Shown here piece by piece: positions 50,957 through 63,232 of a DNA stretch of 64,000 bases (position 1 is the stretch's first letter; each line of letters begins with the position of its first letter). Made by a program: the position numbers and the translations under genes. The notes under the pieces are model-generated. The model did no database searches and had not been told where the DNA came from. It saw only the letters and a program-made list of their open reading frames with translations. The stretch lies in contig NW_017265137.1 in NCBI RefSeq assembly GCF_001638985.1, positions 280,326 through 344,325 on the forward strand, given 5' to 3'. The DNA is from Phycomyces blakesleeanus NRRL 1555(-). Its lineage: Eukaryota; Mucoromycota; Mucoromycetes; Mucorales; Phycomycetaceae.

Positions 50957-52689
50957 TGTGGAATAATTATTCTAGGTAGAGAAGTAGTCAAGCTGTTTGA
51001 TGCTCGTAATGAAAAGCCAAGTCACTCGACTTTTAACATTTTTTTTTCTAGGATTTATTGGTCTACCGTTGTGTTCGATGAATATCGACACTTGAATTTC
51101 AAAGCAATATGTTTTATTCAAAATAAGTTATTTATCCTTGTATTTACATATATAAGAAGCAATATTAGGTATTTTCCTCCTAGCAAAATAAAGATATAAA
51201 GTACTCGAAAAAAATTGTACGCTCAGTTGGCTTGTGGAGTATTGGGTATGGCTATAAGCTCGTGGCTAAGTTAAAGCTGGCTGATTTTAAGGCTTTGGGC
51301 TATGATCGATATATAATTAAAGGTTATAAATGAAGCAGATTAATCAAAGCTACTTCTATGACAAAAGTTCCTTTATTTCCCCACAGAATGCAGACAGTCA
51401 CTTTTTTTTTAAAAAAAAGGAAAAGAAATAGTAGTCGACAGCCTAATAGTTCAAAAAAAGGTAAAAAAAAAAGTATAAGCCATATTATTGGATGACAGCT
51501 TCAAAATATTTTGCCCTTTTTAAACTAGTTCGATTGGGTAGTCCTCTTCCATTGCCATTAGGATTGAGAAGAAGAACATTTTTTTATGGGAACAATGTAT
51601 TATAGCATGCAATACCTAAAAAAAATTGCAATAAAAGGTTTTTACTTAATGACAGGCAAGGAGTTATAAGCACAGTTTTACCTAATATGTACTTGAACTA
51701 ATTTTAAGCTTTTTTTTTAATGAAAGGTGTGGTCAATCATAAATTAGTGTGCTTGACTAACTTCAAGATGAGCTCGTTTTGCCCTTTTCTTGCTATTTTC
51801 TTTCTGGGCTTTTAGTCTGCCCACACCAAATATGAATGACCCTGAGCATCGTGACCTATCTTTTAATATGGGGAAGTGTTTCAATTTCAATTTTTTTTAA
51901 TTTTATTATGTCACGTGTTTTATAAAAATGAACTTCACTTCCTATACACTTTTTCCGAAAATTATTCGTTGCAAAAATAAAAATTGATTTGATGCAAAGA
52001 TGGAATGCACCAGATGCATCAAAAAAAGATGAATTAAGCAGAGAAATATGAATAACAAGAGAAATACAGCTTGTGCCGGACCTGCCGAATTCTTTCAGGT
52101 TCAGGAAAGTGTGACTGCCTGTATTTTGTAGTATATAAACTTATCGCTATGCCAAGGCCGCGGTGTTTCAAAAGAACCTTTTAAAATGCGAGTGGCACAC
52201 TCCAGGGCAGAATGTAGATAAATTATGCTATCAATCATTTCAAGATTGGGTGCAGAGGTCTTGGCTTATTAGAGTTATATAGCGTACATGTTTACCCTAA
52301 TACAGGTATGCATATTTATTTATATTAAATTTCTGGCTAAACCTATTTTGCTTATATTTTCATCCTTAACATTGTCTTGATAAGTTCTTTATATTTTTCT
52401 TAGTGTACATCTTTTAATGTTTTAGCCAATTGGTGCCTAGAATTGTACTTCTACAGTATAGGGGTCATCCGCATTACTATACTATAATTGTATTCTGAAA
52501 CACACGCTCACCCAACACACAGGTGTATGTGTGGTAATAATGAACTATTGTGTGACTCCACACCACACCAAATGTCACCAATATAACCTATCACGTGAGA
52601 GAATGGGCTTTGGGCTATGCGCCCAAATGAAGAAAAATTCATCGGGACAAGTGGCTGCACCTCTTTTTTTCTTCTTCTTATTGTGAATC
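50957..52689. promoter_or_regulatory. divergent intergenic region between KNL1 and CDC50, with two CACGTG boxes
   Basis: No gene is visible in 1.7 kb. Palindromic CACGTG sites lie at 51912-51917 and 52592-52597; the second is about 93 bp before the CDC50 ATG and could bind bHLH or bZIP factors. This is motif-only evidence, and such hexamers occur by chance. Confidence 0.3.
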
Positions 52690-54195
52690 ATGTCAGAGGA
52701 AGAAGAGAAATCAAAGAAGCCAATTGGTAAAATCAACTTCTTTTTCTGAATTTTTTCAAGACGAACAAATACACTTACGCCATTTTTCAGATGGAGCCTT
52801 TAGACAACAGCGTTTACCAGCTTGGCAGCCTGTTCTTACCCCACGCACTGTTCTTCCAACATTCTTCATCATTGGCATTCTATTTACACCAATTGGAGGC
52901 CTTCTATACTGGTCTAGCGGTCGTGTAAGGATTCGAGATATAAATGAATAGATCTTTGAGCTAATATGTTCTTCCTTGAAATCTAGGTCGATGAGATAAT
53001 GATTAACTATTCTCATTGCACAAAATATGCTGAGCCAGTGTACCTTGCACCCAGCTTGTACAGCTATCTGTTCAACAAGGATGCCAATATGACTGACATG
53101 GAAGTCCCTGCTTATCATTACCAAAATTCGTCTACCTTTATCGACCCTACTTGGAATAACCCAAACAATCTGGTCATTCCACAGTGTATACTTGACTTCA
53201 CGGTGCCTAGAACAATGACTGGCCCAATATTTATGTATTATCGTCTGACAAATTTCTATCAGAATCATCGACAATATATTAAGAACTATGACGCAAACCA
53301 GCTATTAGGCGATGCTGTATCTTCGGGTACTGCTGGTGTTAATTGTGATCCATTAACATCCACAAACGACGGAATTATTTATCCGTGCGGATTAATTGCT
53401 AATTCGATGTTTAACGGTAGGCTGGGTAAACGAATTCCTACAAATGGCTGACGAGAATATTTTATAGACACCGCTTCAAACTTTATTTCCGTCGATCAAT
53501 CCACCGCTACCACTTATTCATTTGAAACAACTGGCATTGCTTGGCCCACTGACAAACAAAAATATAAGCCTACAAAGTATCAAACATCAGAGATAGTACC
53601 ACCACCCAATTGGGCTCTCAGATATCCCAATGGAAAGTTTGACGACAGTAATCCACCACCAGATCTATCTTCTATGGAGCGTTTGATGGTTTGGATGCAT
53701 GTCGCGGCTCTTCCTGACTTCCGTAAGATATGGGCAAGAAATGACAATGATGATTTGGTTGCTGGAAGATGGCGTGTGTACATTGATATGAGTGAGTAAA
53801 CAATCAAAAAAGAAAAAATTATCTCAATACTAATGGCTTTCTATTATTACCACTCTTCAAGACTTTGATACTGTACAATACAGTGGTGAGAAATGGATTG
53901 TACTTTCAACTACTTCTCCTTTAGGTGGGCGCAACCCATATCTTGGTATTGCCTATATGGCAATTGGTGCGTTGTGCCTTTTGCTTGGTTTTATTTTTAC
54001 CATTCGCCACTGTATTAAGCCAAGGTATGTAAAGAGTGAAAACGGATGAAGTTTAATTAGGTAAAACAAAAAGAAAACTCTCTCCTTACATATTATCTAC
54101 GTAGAAAATTGGGTGACCCGACCTACCTCTCATGGAACAAACCTGGCGGTGGGCTCCCGACAAACAAGCGACGAAAGACTTTACACAAAGAATAA
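52690..54195 (+). CDS. LEM3/CDC50 family subunit of P4-ATPase flippases
   Basis: Exons 52690-52726, 52791-52924, 52987-53416, 53468-53791, 53862-54024 and 54105-54195 encode 392 residues. Family blocks are [20 protein letters not shown] before the first membrane span (~33-53), [45 protein letters not shown] and [11 protein letters not shown]. These are followed by IGLW-like [23 protein letters not shown] and [13 protein letters not shown] in the second span (~335-356). The large loop between spans has paired Cys and several N-x-S/T sites. The protein escorts a type 4 P-type ATPase from the ER and supports phospholipid flipping. A frame that seems to stop at 53449 is an intron read-through. 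Confidence 0.95.
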
Positions 54196-55552
54196 TCTTT
54201 TTGACCTGTACTTTTTACATGCATTAATTTACTGTGGTTAAAATAGGGTCGTCCTTACCCCATGTCCATTCAGTTTTCTTGATCTCTCTTTTCTTCCATT
54301 TCTTCCCAAGTGCCATTATCATATATTACTTTGTCTCATCAGCCTTATAAAACGTTTCTTGTGTGCCAAATTAACAGCTAGAAATTCTCACAGTTAACTG
54401 TTGTAGACTTTGGAATTTTGTTAACAAGAGATTGCTATCCAGTGAGAATTTTGGGATTTTTGGAAACCTTTAGAGTTAAAACCCAACGAGAAATCGAACA
54501 TCTCTGACTTTAATTGGAATACAGTGTTTCTACTTTAAATTCAAGTGATGTTAGTTTTTTTCTGGACAAATCAATATTAGTTTTTAGACATTTTGTTTAC
54601 GTTTTTTGGACGAAGAGAAAATAAAATTGAGACAAAGAAGAGTTAATTTTAAGACTAATAGGTTAAAAAAGGATCATTAGGGGATTTCAACAGTTATTCA
54701 ACTTTTAAACTTAAGCTTTTGAGTTTAAATTTGAGAAATGATTGGCTGAAATGAATCTATAATCTTTCAATACATCCTTGCTTAAATTTGATTTTTTTTT
54801 GGAAATTTAATAAATCCTTGATGCAAATATTTTTGCCTCTTTCAATACTACTTTAAACTTAAAATTCTATTATCACAATGCCTAATAGAACTGAGAGAAG
54901 TATTTAGGGTACTCAAAAACACTTAGTAACTCTTACGTATTATTGGTTACTACTTTAAAACTCAAAGCTTAAGCTAAAAGCTTAAAGGACTGTTGAAACC
55001 CCCTATTATTAGACGAAAATTCTTATGACGAAGTAGAAATTTCAAAGATGGCAACATAAGCCGCTCTGCTATCTAGTTTTTGCTATGCTATATATAAGTT
55101 ATAATCCTTTCTTATACAACTTTTGTTTATAGGGAGTTACAGGTGTTGATCTATTAGTGAGCCCCTAAATTTCTTATCTGACTTAAAATCCTAGCACATT
55201 AAAGCTATAGAAAGATTCTACAAAAATTCTACTTTTGCATTTTGTTGTCCAACTATAAAGCAATATAATTTGGTTAATGAACAAATCAGGACTTACATGT
55301 AGAGTAGTTGTGTAGTCCCCTTAAAAAAGAAATATATTTATCTTAAAGTATAATCAAAACTGGTAGATTATAAAAAAACCGGTCGACCACAACTAGATGA
55401 GGGGTTACTGTATTTTCCCTGACATGATTTATCTATAGGACTTCAAATTTGAAGTCACACACCCCCCAAAAAAAAAAGGCGATCACTAAGAATAGGTTCC
55501 AGTCCTGGTCGTCCAAAAAAAAACCAGAAATAATAAAAAAGGCAACTTTGAT
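54196..55552. other. intergenic region, no gene seen
   Basis: An AT-rich 1.36-kb interval with no ORF of note. Several imperfect repeats of TTTAAACTTAAAGCTT-type sequence occur (near 54700-54730 and 54950-54985), possibly remnants of a small element. Confidence 0.5.
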
Positions 55553-57316
55553 ATGGAACGCTTCAAAGCTCTTAAGAGTTGGACGTCAACAAGTCCACCG
55601 AATGAATCAATCTATACGGTTCGACGTCATTATCGCAACAGTAGCACATCATTGGATGAATTCGAATCACATACACCAAAGCTGCGATCTCATCGTTTAC
55701 GACTTGCCTTGTTGCTGACATCTTTGCTAATTCTATTCCGATGGTGGATGTTTCCCATACGACATGGAAAACTGCGAGATCAACCTATATATGAGCAACC
55801 AAAGGCGTGCCAGGCCAAAATGTGCAATCCGGCCGGGCGGTGCTCTACATGGTCTACAGCTTCTGGTGCTGTAAACTGGACTGGTTTGGTAGAAAACGGC
55901 CTTTATAGAGATCTTGGAAAGATAAATGTGGATCCAGGATGTGAGGTTGAACTTAGAGTAGACGGTGAAGGCCCTCGCCCAGAGCAAGGGTGGATGCGGA
56001 TGGAAGGAAATACGTCGTGTGTGGATGAATATGGACAGACTGGATGGGTTCCAGAGTGTCGCAATTTAGTATCCATGCAAGTCAAAGGTAAAAGAAATAA
56101 AATCAACTGGATTGTATTGTATGATGCTTGATGAATTGGTGACTGATTTTATCCAAGCCAGTCTTACATTGTTGATTTCACAGCTCAAAATAACAGTAAA
56201 AGGTAAGGCTGTAAATAATTACTTAATCTAGTGGATGCTGTAAAAAGAAAGAAAAAGGATAGAATACTGAGGTATGATGAGTATAGATCGATATAACGAA
56301 GAGATTGTGATGAACCATATACCATCTAGTGTGGATCCTTTTGATATTACTCTTGTCACCCAGTTCTCTGTCAATAGACTGAATACATTTAACAAGGTGC
56401 TTGACGTGTGGAAAGGTCCTATTTCTATAGCTATGTAAGTATAATGTTTATTTTAATTAAATTTTTCTTTATTTAACTAGATATTTAATTGTTCATTAGC
56501 TACCTTACAGAAGAAGGAGATATTGATGAGCTCGACGAATTCTTAAAGATTCCCGAAAACTTCAAGGCGTATGAACATATTCATCTCACACTTGTAAAAC
56601 CTCCTTATAACACGCTAGATCGGCTCGCCTATCCAATTAATCACCTCCGAAACCTTGCATGGGCTGCCTCAACTACCGATTATATCCTCGTCATTGATGC
56701 TGATTTTGTACCTTCTCCTAATCTACACAATTTTCTCCAAGAACAGTACACTCGGATGTCAAAATCACCCAAGATTGCTTGGGTTGTACCTTGCTTTGGT
56801 CTCGTATCAGACTACCCGATACCTACCAAAGTCAGCACTATACGTAATGCTCTTGATAACAAAAAGGCCTACATAACTGATCCAGGTGCAGGACATGGCC
56901 CGACACTTTACCGCCAGCTTGGTTTATCGCATGGATTTCATGTGTATGATGAAGTGTGCTATGAATCCCAATGGGAGCCCTATTATGTGATAAGTCGACA
57001 TACTCCTATGTATGATGTCCGGTTCAAGAACCAAGGTGGAGACAAACAATCCCATGCTCTTCAGCTTAATTCAGAGCAATACACTTTCCGAGTCTGGAGA
57101 AATGTCTTTCTAGCTCACCAAGAACACACTAGCATGGTGTGGCCTGGCCAAGGAAAGATTGAACCCCCAGAATGGAATTACTTTGGTGGATTCATGCGAG
57201 AAATGGAGTCTATCTATGGTCCCAACGTACGGTGGCCGCGAGGATGTAATGCAGCAGGTGTGGGATGGCAGGATCAAGGGCGGCCTACGCTGGGTTTAGG
57301 CGTGATTATGGCCTAA
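55553..57316 (+). CDS. LARGE-like glycosyltransferase family 49 protein
   Basis: Exons 55553-56087, 56232-56280, 56330-56434 and 56500-57316 give 501 residues. A cytosolic basic N-terminus precedes one membrane anchor (LALLLTSLLILFRWWMF, ~50-67), making it a type II Golgi-type protein. The lumenal catalytic part has DITLVTQFSVNRLNTF, VWKGPISIAIYL, NHLRNLAWAASTTDYILVIDADFVPS with the metal-binding D296-x-D298, and a C-terminal YDEVCYESQWEPYYVI and NVFLAHQEH. This is the Glyco_transf_49 (LARGE C-terminal/B4GAT1) type. The donor and acceptor sugars cannot be told. A 12-bp alternative exon at 56184-56195 (adding four residues) would also stay in frame between the first two exons, since a strong TTTCACAG acceptor precedes it. 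Confidence 0.88.
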
Positions 57317-57678
57317 CAGACAAAATCTTAATAAAGCAAGTTGATATCCGGGTGTTTCTTTCAGTTTCTAGGCCTATTAAAAATTGTTTCTAATGTGGAT
57401 TTGAGCCAAATTCATTACGTGTATTTTCTCATTTTGGCAAAGGAGATAATATAATCTTGGATACACACAAATAACACACTTGTATTATCTACTGCGCAGT
57501 CAAGCCATTGACACCTTCCCGGTACCTTTTTTTTTCTTTTTTTTTGCTTTTTATTATAGAGCGCAAATAAATTCTTACGCAATTATAAATTAGCATATGT
57601 CTATTGAAACAATATAGTTCATGTAGTTCAGTAAAAAAAAGAAGAATAAAGAAAAGTATGTAAGCTATAATACGCTCT

Positions 57679-58247
57679 CTACTTCAGTAGCTGGTAGATG
57701 GTATATATAGAAGTACCCAAAAGAGTAAACAAGCCAATATAACTAAAATCGCCTTTGTGGCGCTTTTCGGGGTCACCAGACTTGTAGCCACTGGCATATA
57801 ATGCTCTGCCAGCCACCCAGACCAAACCAGCAGCGGAAGCAACTTTAGGGTATTCAATACCACTAATAAGCAATAAGAGGTTGTACAGGGGGAGGGCTTC
57901 AAGTGTATTCTGGTGGGCACGCTGGGTACAGTTAAATATATGCTTCTTGGGATCTTGCTCGGCTTCAGCTCTCTCGGCATAAACTTGGAGTTGTTCGTGT
58001 TAGTCCTGATGTTTTTATGTTACATGGATACTATATTTATATTTACCATAGGGATATGGAATATTAGCAGCCTTGCGGGCATATCCAGTACTGGCACCAA
58101 GGGTGACAACAAAGATACCACTTATAACAGCAGTAGCAAGAACCTGGTATTGTGAATGTCGTTAGCGTTTAATGCAACAACAAGGGTTCTGAAAATACTT
58201 GAAGTACTTACGTAGCCGTATTCAGAAGGAATTATAATGGGACCCAT
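57679..58247 (-). CDS. MAPEG protein, microsomal glutathione S-transferase 3-like
   Basis: Exons (complement) 57679-57983, 58047-58143 and 58212-58247 encode 145 residues, the usual length for MGST3. The signature HIFNCTQRAHQNTLE matches the FNCxQRxHQNTLE motif of the family, and four hydrophobic helices are visible, including VLATAVISGIFVVTLGA. ALPLYNLLLLISGIEYP and GRALYASGYKSGDPEKR are also typical. It should be an ER or outer mitochondrial membrane trimer with glutathione transferase/peroxidase activity. The last acceptor is AAG (CTCCAAG|TTTATG), chosen because it alone restores PYVYAERAE in frame. Confidence 0.93.
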
Positions 58248-58551
58248 GATAGTTTACAATAAAAGTAGAAGGAAAAGAGGTTAAAGTAATATACTTGAAA
58301 AGATTTTGGGTTTAAATAGGCTCCTTATCTAGTGAAAAGTTCCATCCTTTGCCAAGGAAGGAAATAAAGCCAGGTGTACATACAACTCTCTTTTCACATT
58401 TAACTTCCGACATATTTCACACAAAATGACATGACTACATTAAAGTGGTGTCTTTCTTTGGGATTTATAATGAAGACTTGTAAATGAGGTTGTAAATGAA
58501 GAGGAGGAAGAAGGGTTTCTAACGATGCATATACATATACTAAGAGACTGC

Positions 58552-60188
58552 TTATGGTTTGGAATAATTATCAAAGTCATGAAGTTCGATGGCTGTGTGA
58601 AGCGTCTCAGTGTCGGGTTGAGAACGTCGCTGGAGAATAACAACAGCTTTTGTATCGTTGAACTGAAGGCGCCACACGCTCTTTCCAGGGAGAGTAAATG
58701 GTCTTAAAAGATGACCAGTGTCGATATCCCATAGTTTGACTTGACCATCGCTACCGCCACTGAGGATGCGTTTCCCTTCAACTTGGAGGCATGTAATAGA
58801 GTTGTCGTGGGCTGAAATCCTGTGTATGCATTCATTCGTCTCAAGGTTCCAGACACGCAAGCAACCATCGGATGCGCCGCTTACAAGCAAAGGTAAGTCT
58901 GAAGGTGTTATAGGTTTGAGGAGTTGGAGATGTCCTACAAGGGAAGTATGTCCTTGGAGGAATGCGATGCATTTTCCAGTTTGTGCACACCATATACGGA
59001 TATTGGAATCAAGAGAGCCTGTTACAATGCGTATACCATCAAATGCGATGGCATAAATTTGAGAGTGATGCCCAGAGAGAACAAAGATACATTCACCAGT
59101 TTCTATATCCCAAAGACGTGCAGTTGCATCATAGGATCCAGATGCCACCAAGTTTCCATGTACCTCTAGGCAACGAACACTTGCCTGATGGCCAGTGCAG
59201 ACATGCTTTAGTGTCCCGTGCTCTATGTCCCAAATCCGCAGAGTGGTGTCTCGCGAGCCCGTAACGGCGATCTTGGAGTCGCGAACCTTTAGACATCGGA
59301 TTGTGGAGGTATGACCTCTGAGGACATGTAGTGGACAACCATTTGGAAGATCCCACACTCGGACCTGTCTATTGATCAAAGCGATCACTTGTTTAATAAC
59401 CAAATAGATATTCACACCATTTGTGAATCTCACCTGTCACAACCACCAGAGATCAGCCGGTGTTTTCCATTTTCTAGCTGTATGAACTGAAGTGCCCACA
59501 CACCCCCTTCATGGCCACGAAGAGTACGAATGAACTTTCCGTTGGTGCTGTCATAGACCTCGATACGGCGGTTGTCACAGCCTACGACTATAAATTTGTC
59601 GTCCATCTGAAGCGACGTCACCAATCCAGATCCGATATCGTTTGGGCAGTGGACTATGCTTCCAGTATCTTGCGCCCAAGCATGCTCTATCTTGTAGCGG
59701 CGGATGAAATGGTTTCTGAAGGACATGGACTGAAGGACCGGGAAACGATGACAATAATGATGTTTCAAACACAGCGATTTCCATGTCGTGTCGTCCTGAA
59801 GAAGTGAGTGCCAATAACCCGACACTTTGTCACACTGGGCCAGTGTAGGTGGGTCTACAAAGGATAGTATTTGGAATGCAATCTCACTAGGCAATTGTCT
59901 CAAGAAATCAACCTTGAGCTTTGGTGCAATTAGGGTATGGATCTGACTGAGGAGCTGATTGTCGCAACAACCCAGTAGTTCTGTAATTAGCAATTGCTTG
60001 TAATGGCCATCAAACAATTGGAATATGCTCTTGGCCCGGCCAATGTAATCAATCTTGTTCTGATGTGTCGGAGGGATTGCGCATGGATGAAGGGTTGGAC
60101 GGGCTCTCCCTGTCCGACACAGGCTCATTGTGCTAGTGCTGGGTGGTGTTGCTGGCGGGGATAGATCGTCGGGTGAGCAGAAGTCCAT
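58552..60188 (-). CDS. F-box/WD40 protein of Cdc4/Fbw7 type
   Basis: Two exons (complement of 58552-59368 and 59434-60188) encode 523 residues. The F-box lies at ~90-140 (LRQLPSEIAFQILSFVDPPTLAQCDKVSGYWH). It is followed by seven or eight WD40 blades from ~195 to the end, including TGSRDTTLRIWDIEHG, SGSYDATARLWDIETG, TGSLDSNIRIWC and SGGSDGQVKLWDIDTG. Blade order and sequence follow Cdc4/Fbw7 more than Met30 or Pop paralogues by eye. It should be the substrate receptor of an SCF ubiquitin ligase that recognises phosphodegrons. At 523 residues it is short for this family; the long N-terminal extension of yeast Cdc4 is absent. Confidence 0.92.
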
Positions 60189-63100
60189 GGGAAATAAGGG
60201 GAGGGGGCATGCAAAGAAGTGAAATTTCTATTCTTCCATTGCTTTTATTGGGCCCACCTATTTGTACATCAACCCTTGCTTCTTTGTCTAAAAGATTAGA
60301 CATCTATGTTCCCTTATTTTTCAATATAGCCAATCCAGAATAAAACTTTCTCTTATCCTTCTTCTTCCCTTCTTATTCTTCTTTTTTTTTGCTATTTGAT
60401 ATGTATTAAAGTAAATTAACCAACCAAAGCTTTGAATTTCATCTTCTTTGTGGATTTAGGTGTATTCATTATAATTAACCGTATTTATGGAATCACTTGT
60501 CTCCGTAGTATTCCTTTCTTTCTTACAAATGGTCGGACGATACTTGTCCATATACGATGAAGAATACCAGACTATGAGCATTATATGCTCGTAGTATAAT
60601 ATATTTGTACTTGTACTTTTATTTATATTTATATAGTATAATCATCCTCAAATATTTATCATCATAAAAAAAGACACACCATTGCTATCACTATCCTATT
60701 TTCATGCTATCATATTCCTAAAATGGGAATTTTCTGATACCCCTATATATAAATAACAAACCTCACCTTATATGTATATATATTGGTAGCTTATATAGAA
60801 TCAATGTTAAGCGTGAAATGAAAGGACAGGAAGTATGAGAACAAGAAGAGGAATACAAAGGACTTCCTCCCCCCATACTCTCTAGCGGAGGTTGTTTCTT
60901 CGACTTCTTTAGGTAGTGAGCGGCATAAGATGTTGCGTACAACCTTGTTGACTGCTTTTCCTCTCTGTCATCCCAATCCACGTAACATCTCTTTTTTGAT
61001 ACTGCATTTTATATTGTTTATGGTAGGTCAAAACTAGACCTACATAAACTACTTGTTTCCAACATAATTTATATATAACTGCTGGAACTATCTAAAATTT
61101 AATCCACACCCAATTTTAATTTAATAATGGGTGTACCAACTTCCCCAGAAATTTACTTGTTTCCCCTTGAGTTATTAAAACGGCCAACCTTATTATCAAC
61201 TACTATCAATTAGAAACACTGCGAAATACAAGTATCATTATTTTATTGTGGACACATCGAAAATTCTAATGATTCTATTGGCAACTCTCATGTGGTTAGG
61301 GTACAGGACAGAAACGCATATTCCCCGCCCATTAATTAAAAGGTCATCTTCATCTTCCTTGTCTACAAATGTTTCTACCTTGTTGGCAACAGCATAAAGG
61401 GTTGATTGTATTAAAGCTTGAGTCAGTTTTATGATCAAACTATCAAAAATAAACTTGAAAGCCTTTATATAAATATCTATACATGGCCTGCATGTCAACT
61501 TTTTGGTTGAACTGTTTATAAATGCTTAAAATAGGTGCTTACTAATCCCACGTATTCTGTGCTTTGATTTTTAACTTTAATGTGTTCTACTTGCCCTCTA
61601 TATTTTCTTTATTCTTTAATTTTCGATAATATAAACTTTAAATCAAGCATCAATAATTTTGATGATTGTTTGATAAATCTTTTTTTTGGGGGTTTTACCT
61701 TCATTCAAAAGAATACAATGTCGTCAATTTAGGTATCAGGCCACAACTTACCACACTCTGATCCTGGAACCTTTCTTGGTTTACTGCGTCTCTACACTTG
61801 GAGAAATGCTTATGTTATGTATATATGTATGTATATAAATTACAAATTTCTCTTGTTAAAAATACGATGAACAGTAACACATATTTTTAAGCAAACCTAA
61901 AGTTTGTGAGAATAAGTTCGTTTTGTCTTTTTCATAATATTAATTTATACGACAGGTCAATTGTTATAAATATAACATTTTTATATTTGATTGTGGCTTA
62001 ATCACATATTTTAAAGATATGAGTTCATAGCCAAGGCTCGATAACCAGACATTGGTTTAAGCTATTATAATATAAAACTTTTCGAAATATAAGTTACAGG
62101 CTTATAATTCATGTTATAGCAAAAGATAGATTACAAACAATCATAACTTACCAAAGCGTAAATAAACTAAAGTCCGATTCGAACTTTTGGCAGTATTATA
62201 TATAATGTTATAGAAACTTTCAATAAAGGCTGCAAGCAGTTATGGCGTTAAGAAATTGTACAGTATGTATGAATCTTCTTATATATATATTATTATTAAT
62301 GGGATGATGGGGAGGAGGATGATTAGTGATATATTAGATATCCTTCTTGCTTAGTTGATTGTGTGGTCACAAAGAGGTTGTCAATCTTAAATAATGTTAT
62401 TTTCAAACTCTAAATCCGTATAGAAGATTTCTTTGAGTAATTCTTAAATTCTCTCGTCCAAAATATTCAATGAAGTGTTATGAGACATAGACAAAAGTGC
62501 ACAGAAAGCAGCGTATTGGATACCAATTCATGGTGTTATCAACCTTTATTTACGACACGCAAAGGTCCGAATTTGACCACAAGATGAATTTGATCCATTA
62601 CTCACAGTTATATTTTTTTTTATTCGATAGACAAAGTATTTACATTTTCTATGATTTGGTTTGTTATATACTATTCTAATTTGATATTATTTGTCGATAA
62701 GCACTGACTAGGTACCAAACTTTAAAGCGAATAAATTTAGTGTATTGTTATAAGTAATGGTTAATAAATAGCGAGCAAGTCTATTTAAAGCAGTAAAGAT
62801 GTGGTCATCATTTCGCCTTAAACCAAAGTAATTATTTTAGCTGTGTATAAGGTTAAAGTATTAAATAAAAATTAGAAATACCATAGTTTCTGTGTAGTAT
62901 GATTTAATGATATTTCTTGAGAATATACTCATCCCAAAAATCTCTCTTTCCCCTTTATTCCTTTTTTTATTTATTTACTGTATTCTTTCCACATCTTATA
63001 ATTGCTCTTTAAAATATTAAACAAGTATTTAGTTAAATGCTTTTACATTCTAAAATAGCCATACCAAGCATATAAAAAAACGTTCTCTAATAGACCAATT

Positions 63101-63196
63101 TCTTGGCTACCCTTTAAAAAATGTATCACAGGTCTATGTCACTGCATGAACGGAAAATACCTGTGGCTGGCAAAATCCTATAATTTCAAAAAGTAA

Positions 63197-63232
<36 letters not shown>

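Noticed and set aside
53417..53467. Apparent premature stop of the CDC50 frame at 53449
   Set aside because: A 51-bp intron (GTAGGC...TATAG) joins N-S-M-F-N to DTASNF in frame, matching the family.
60763..60981. Minus-strand frame DWDDREEKQSTRLYATS...
   Set aside because: Gene-like composition but no ATG, no convincing upstream exon and no family match; it may be a real small gene but cannot be supported.
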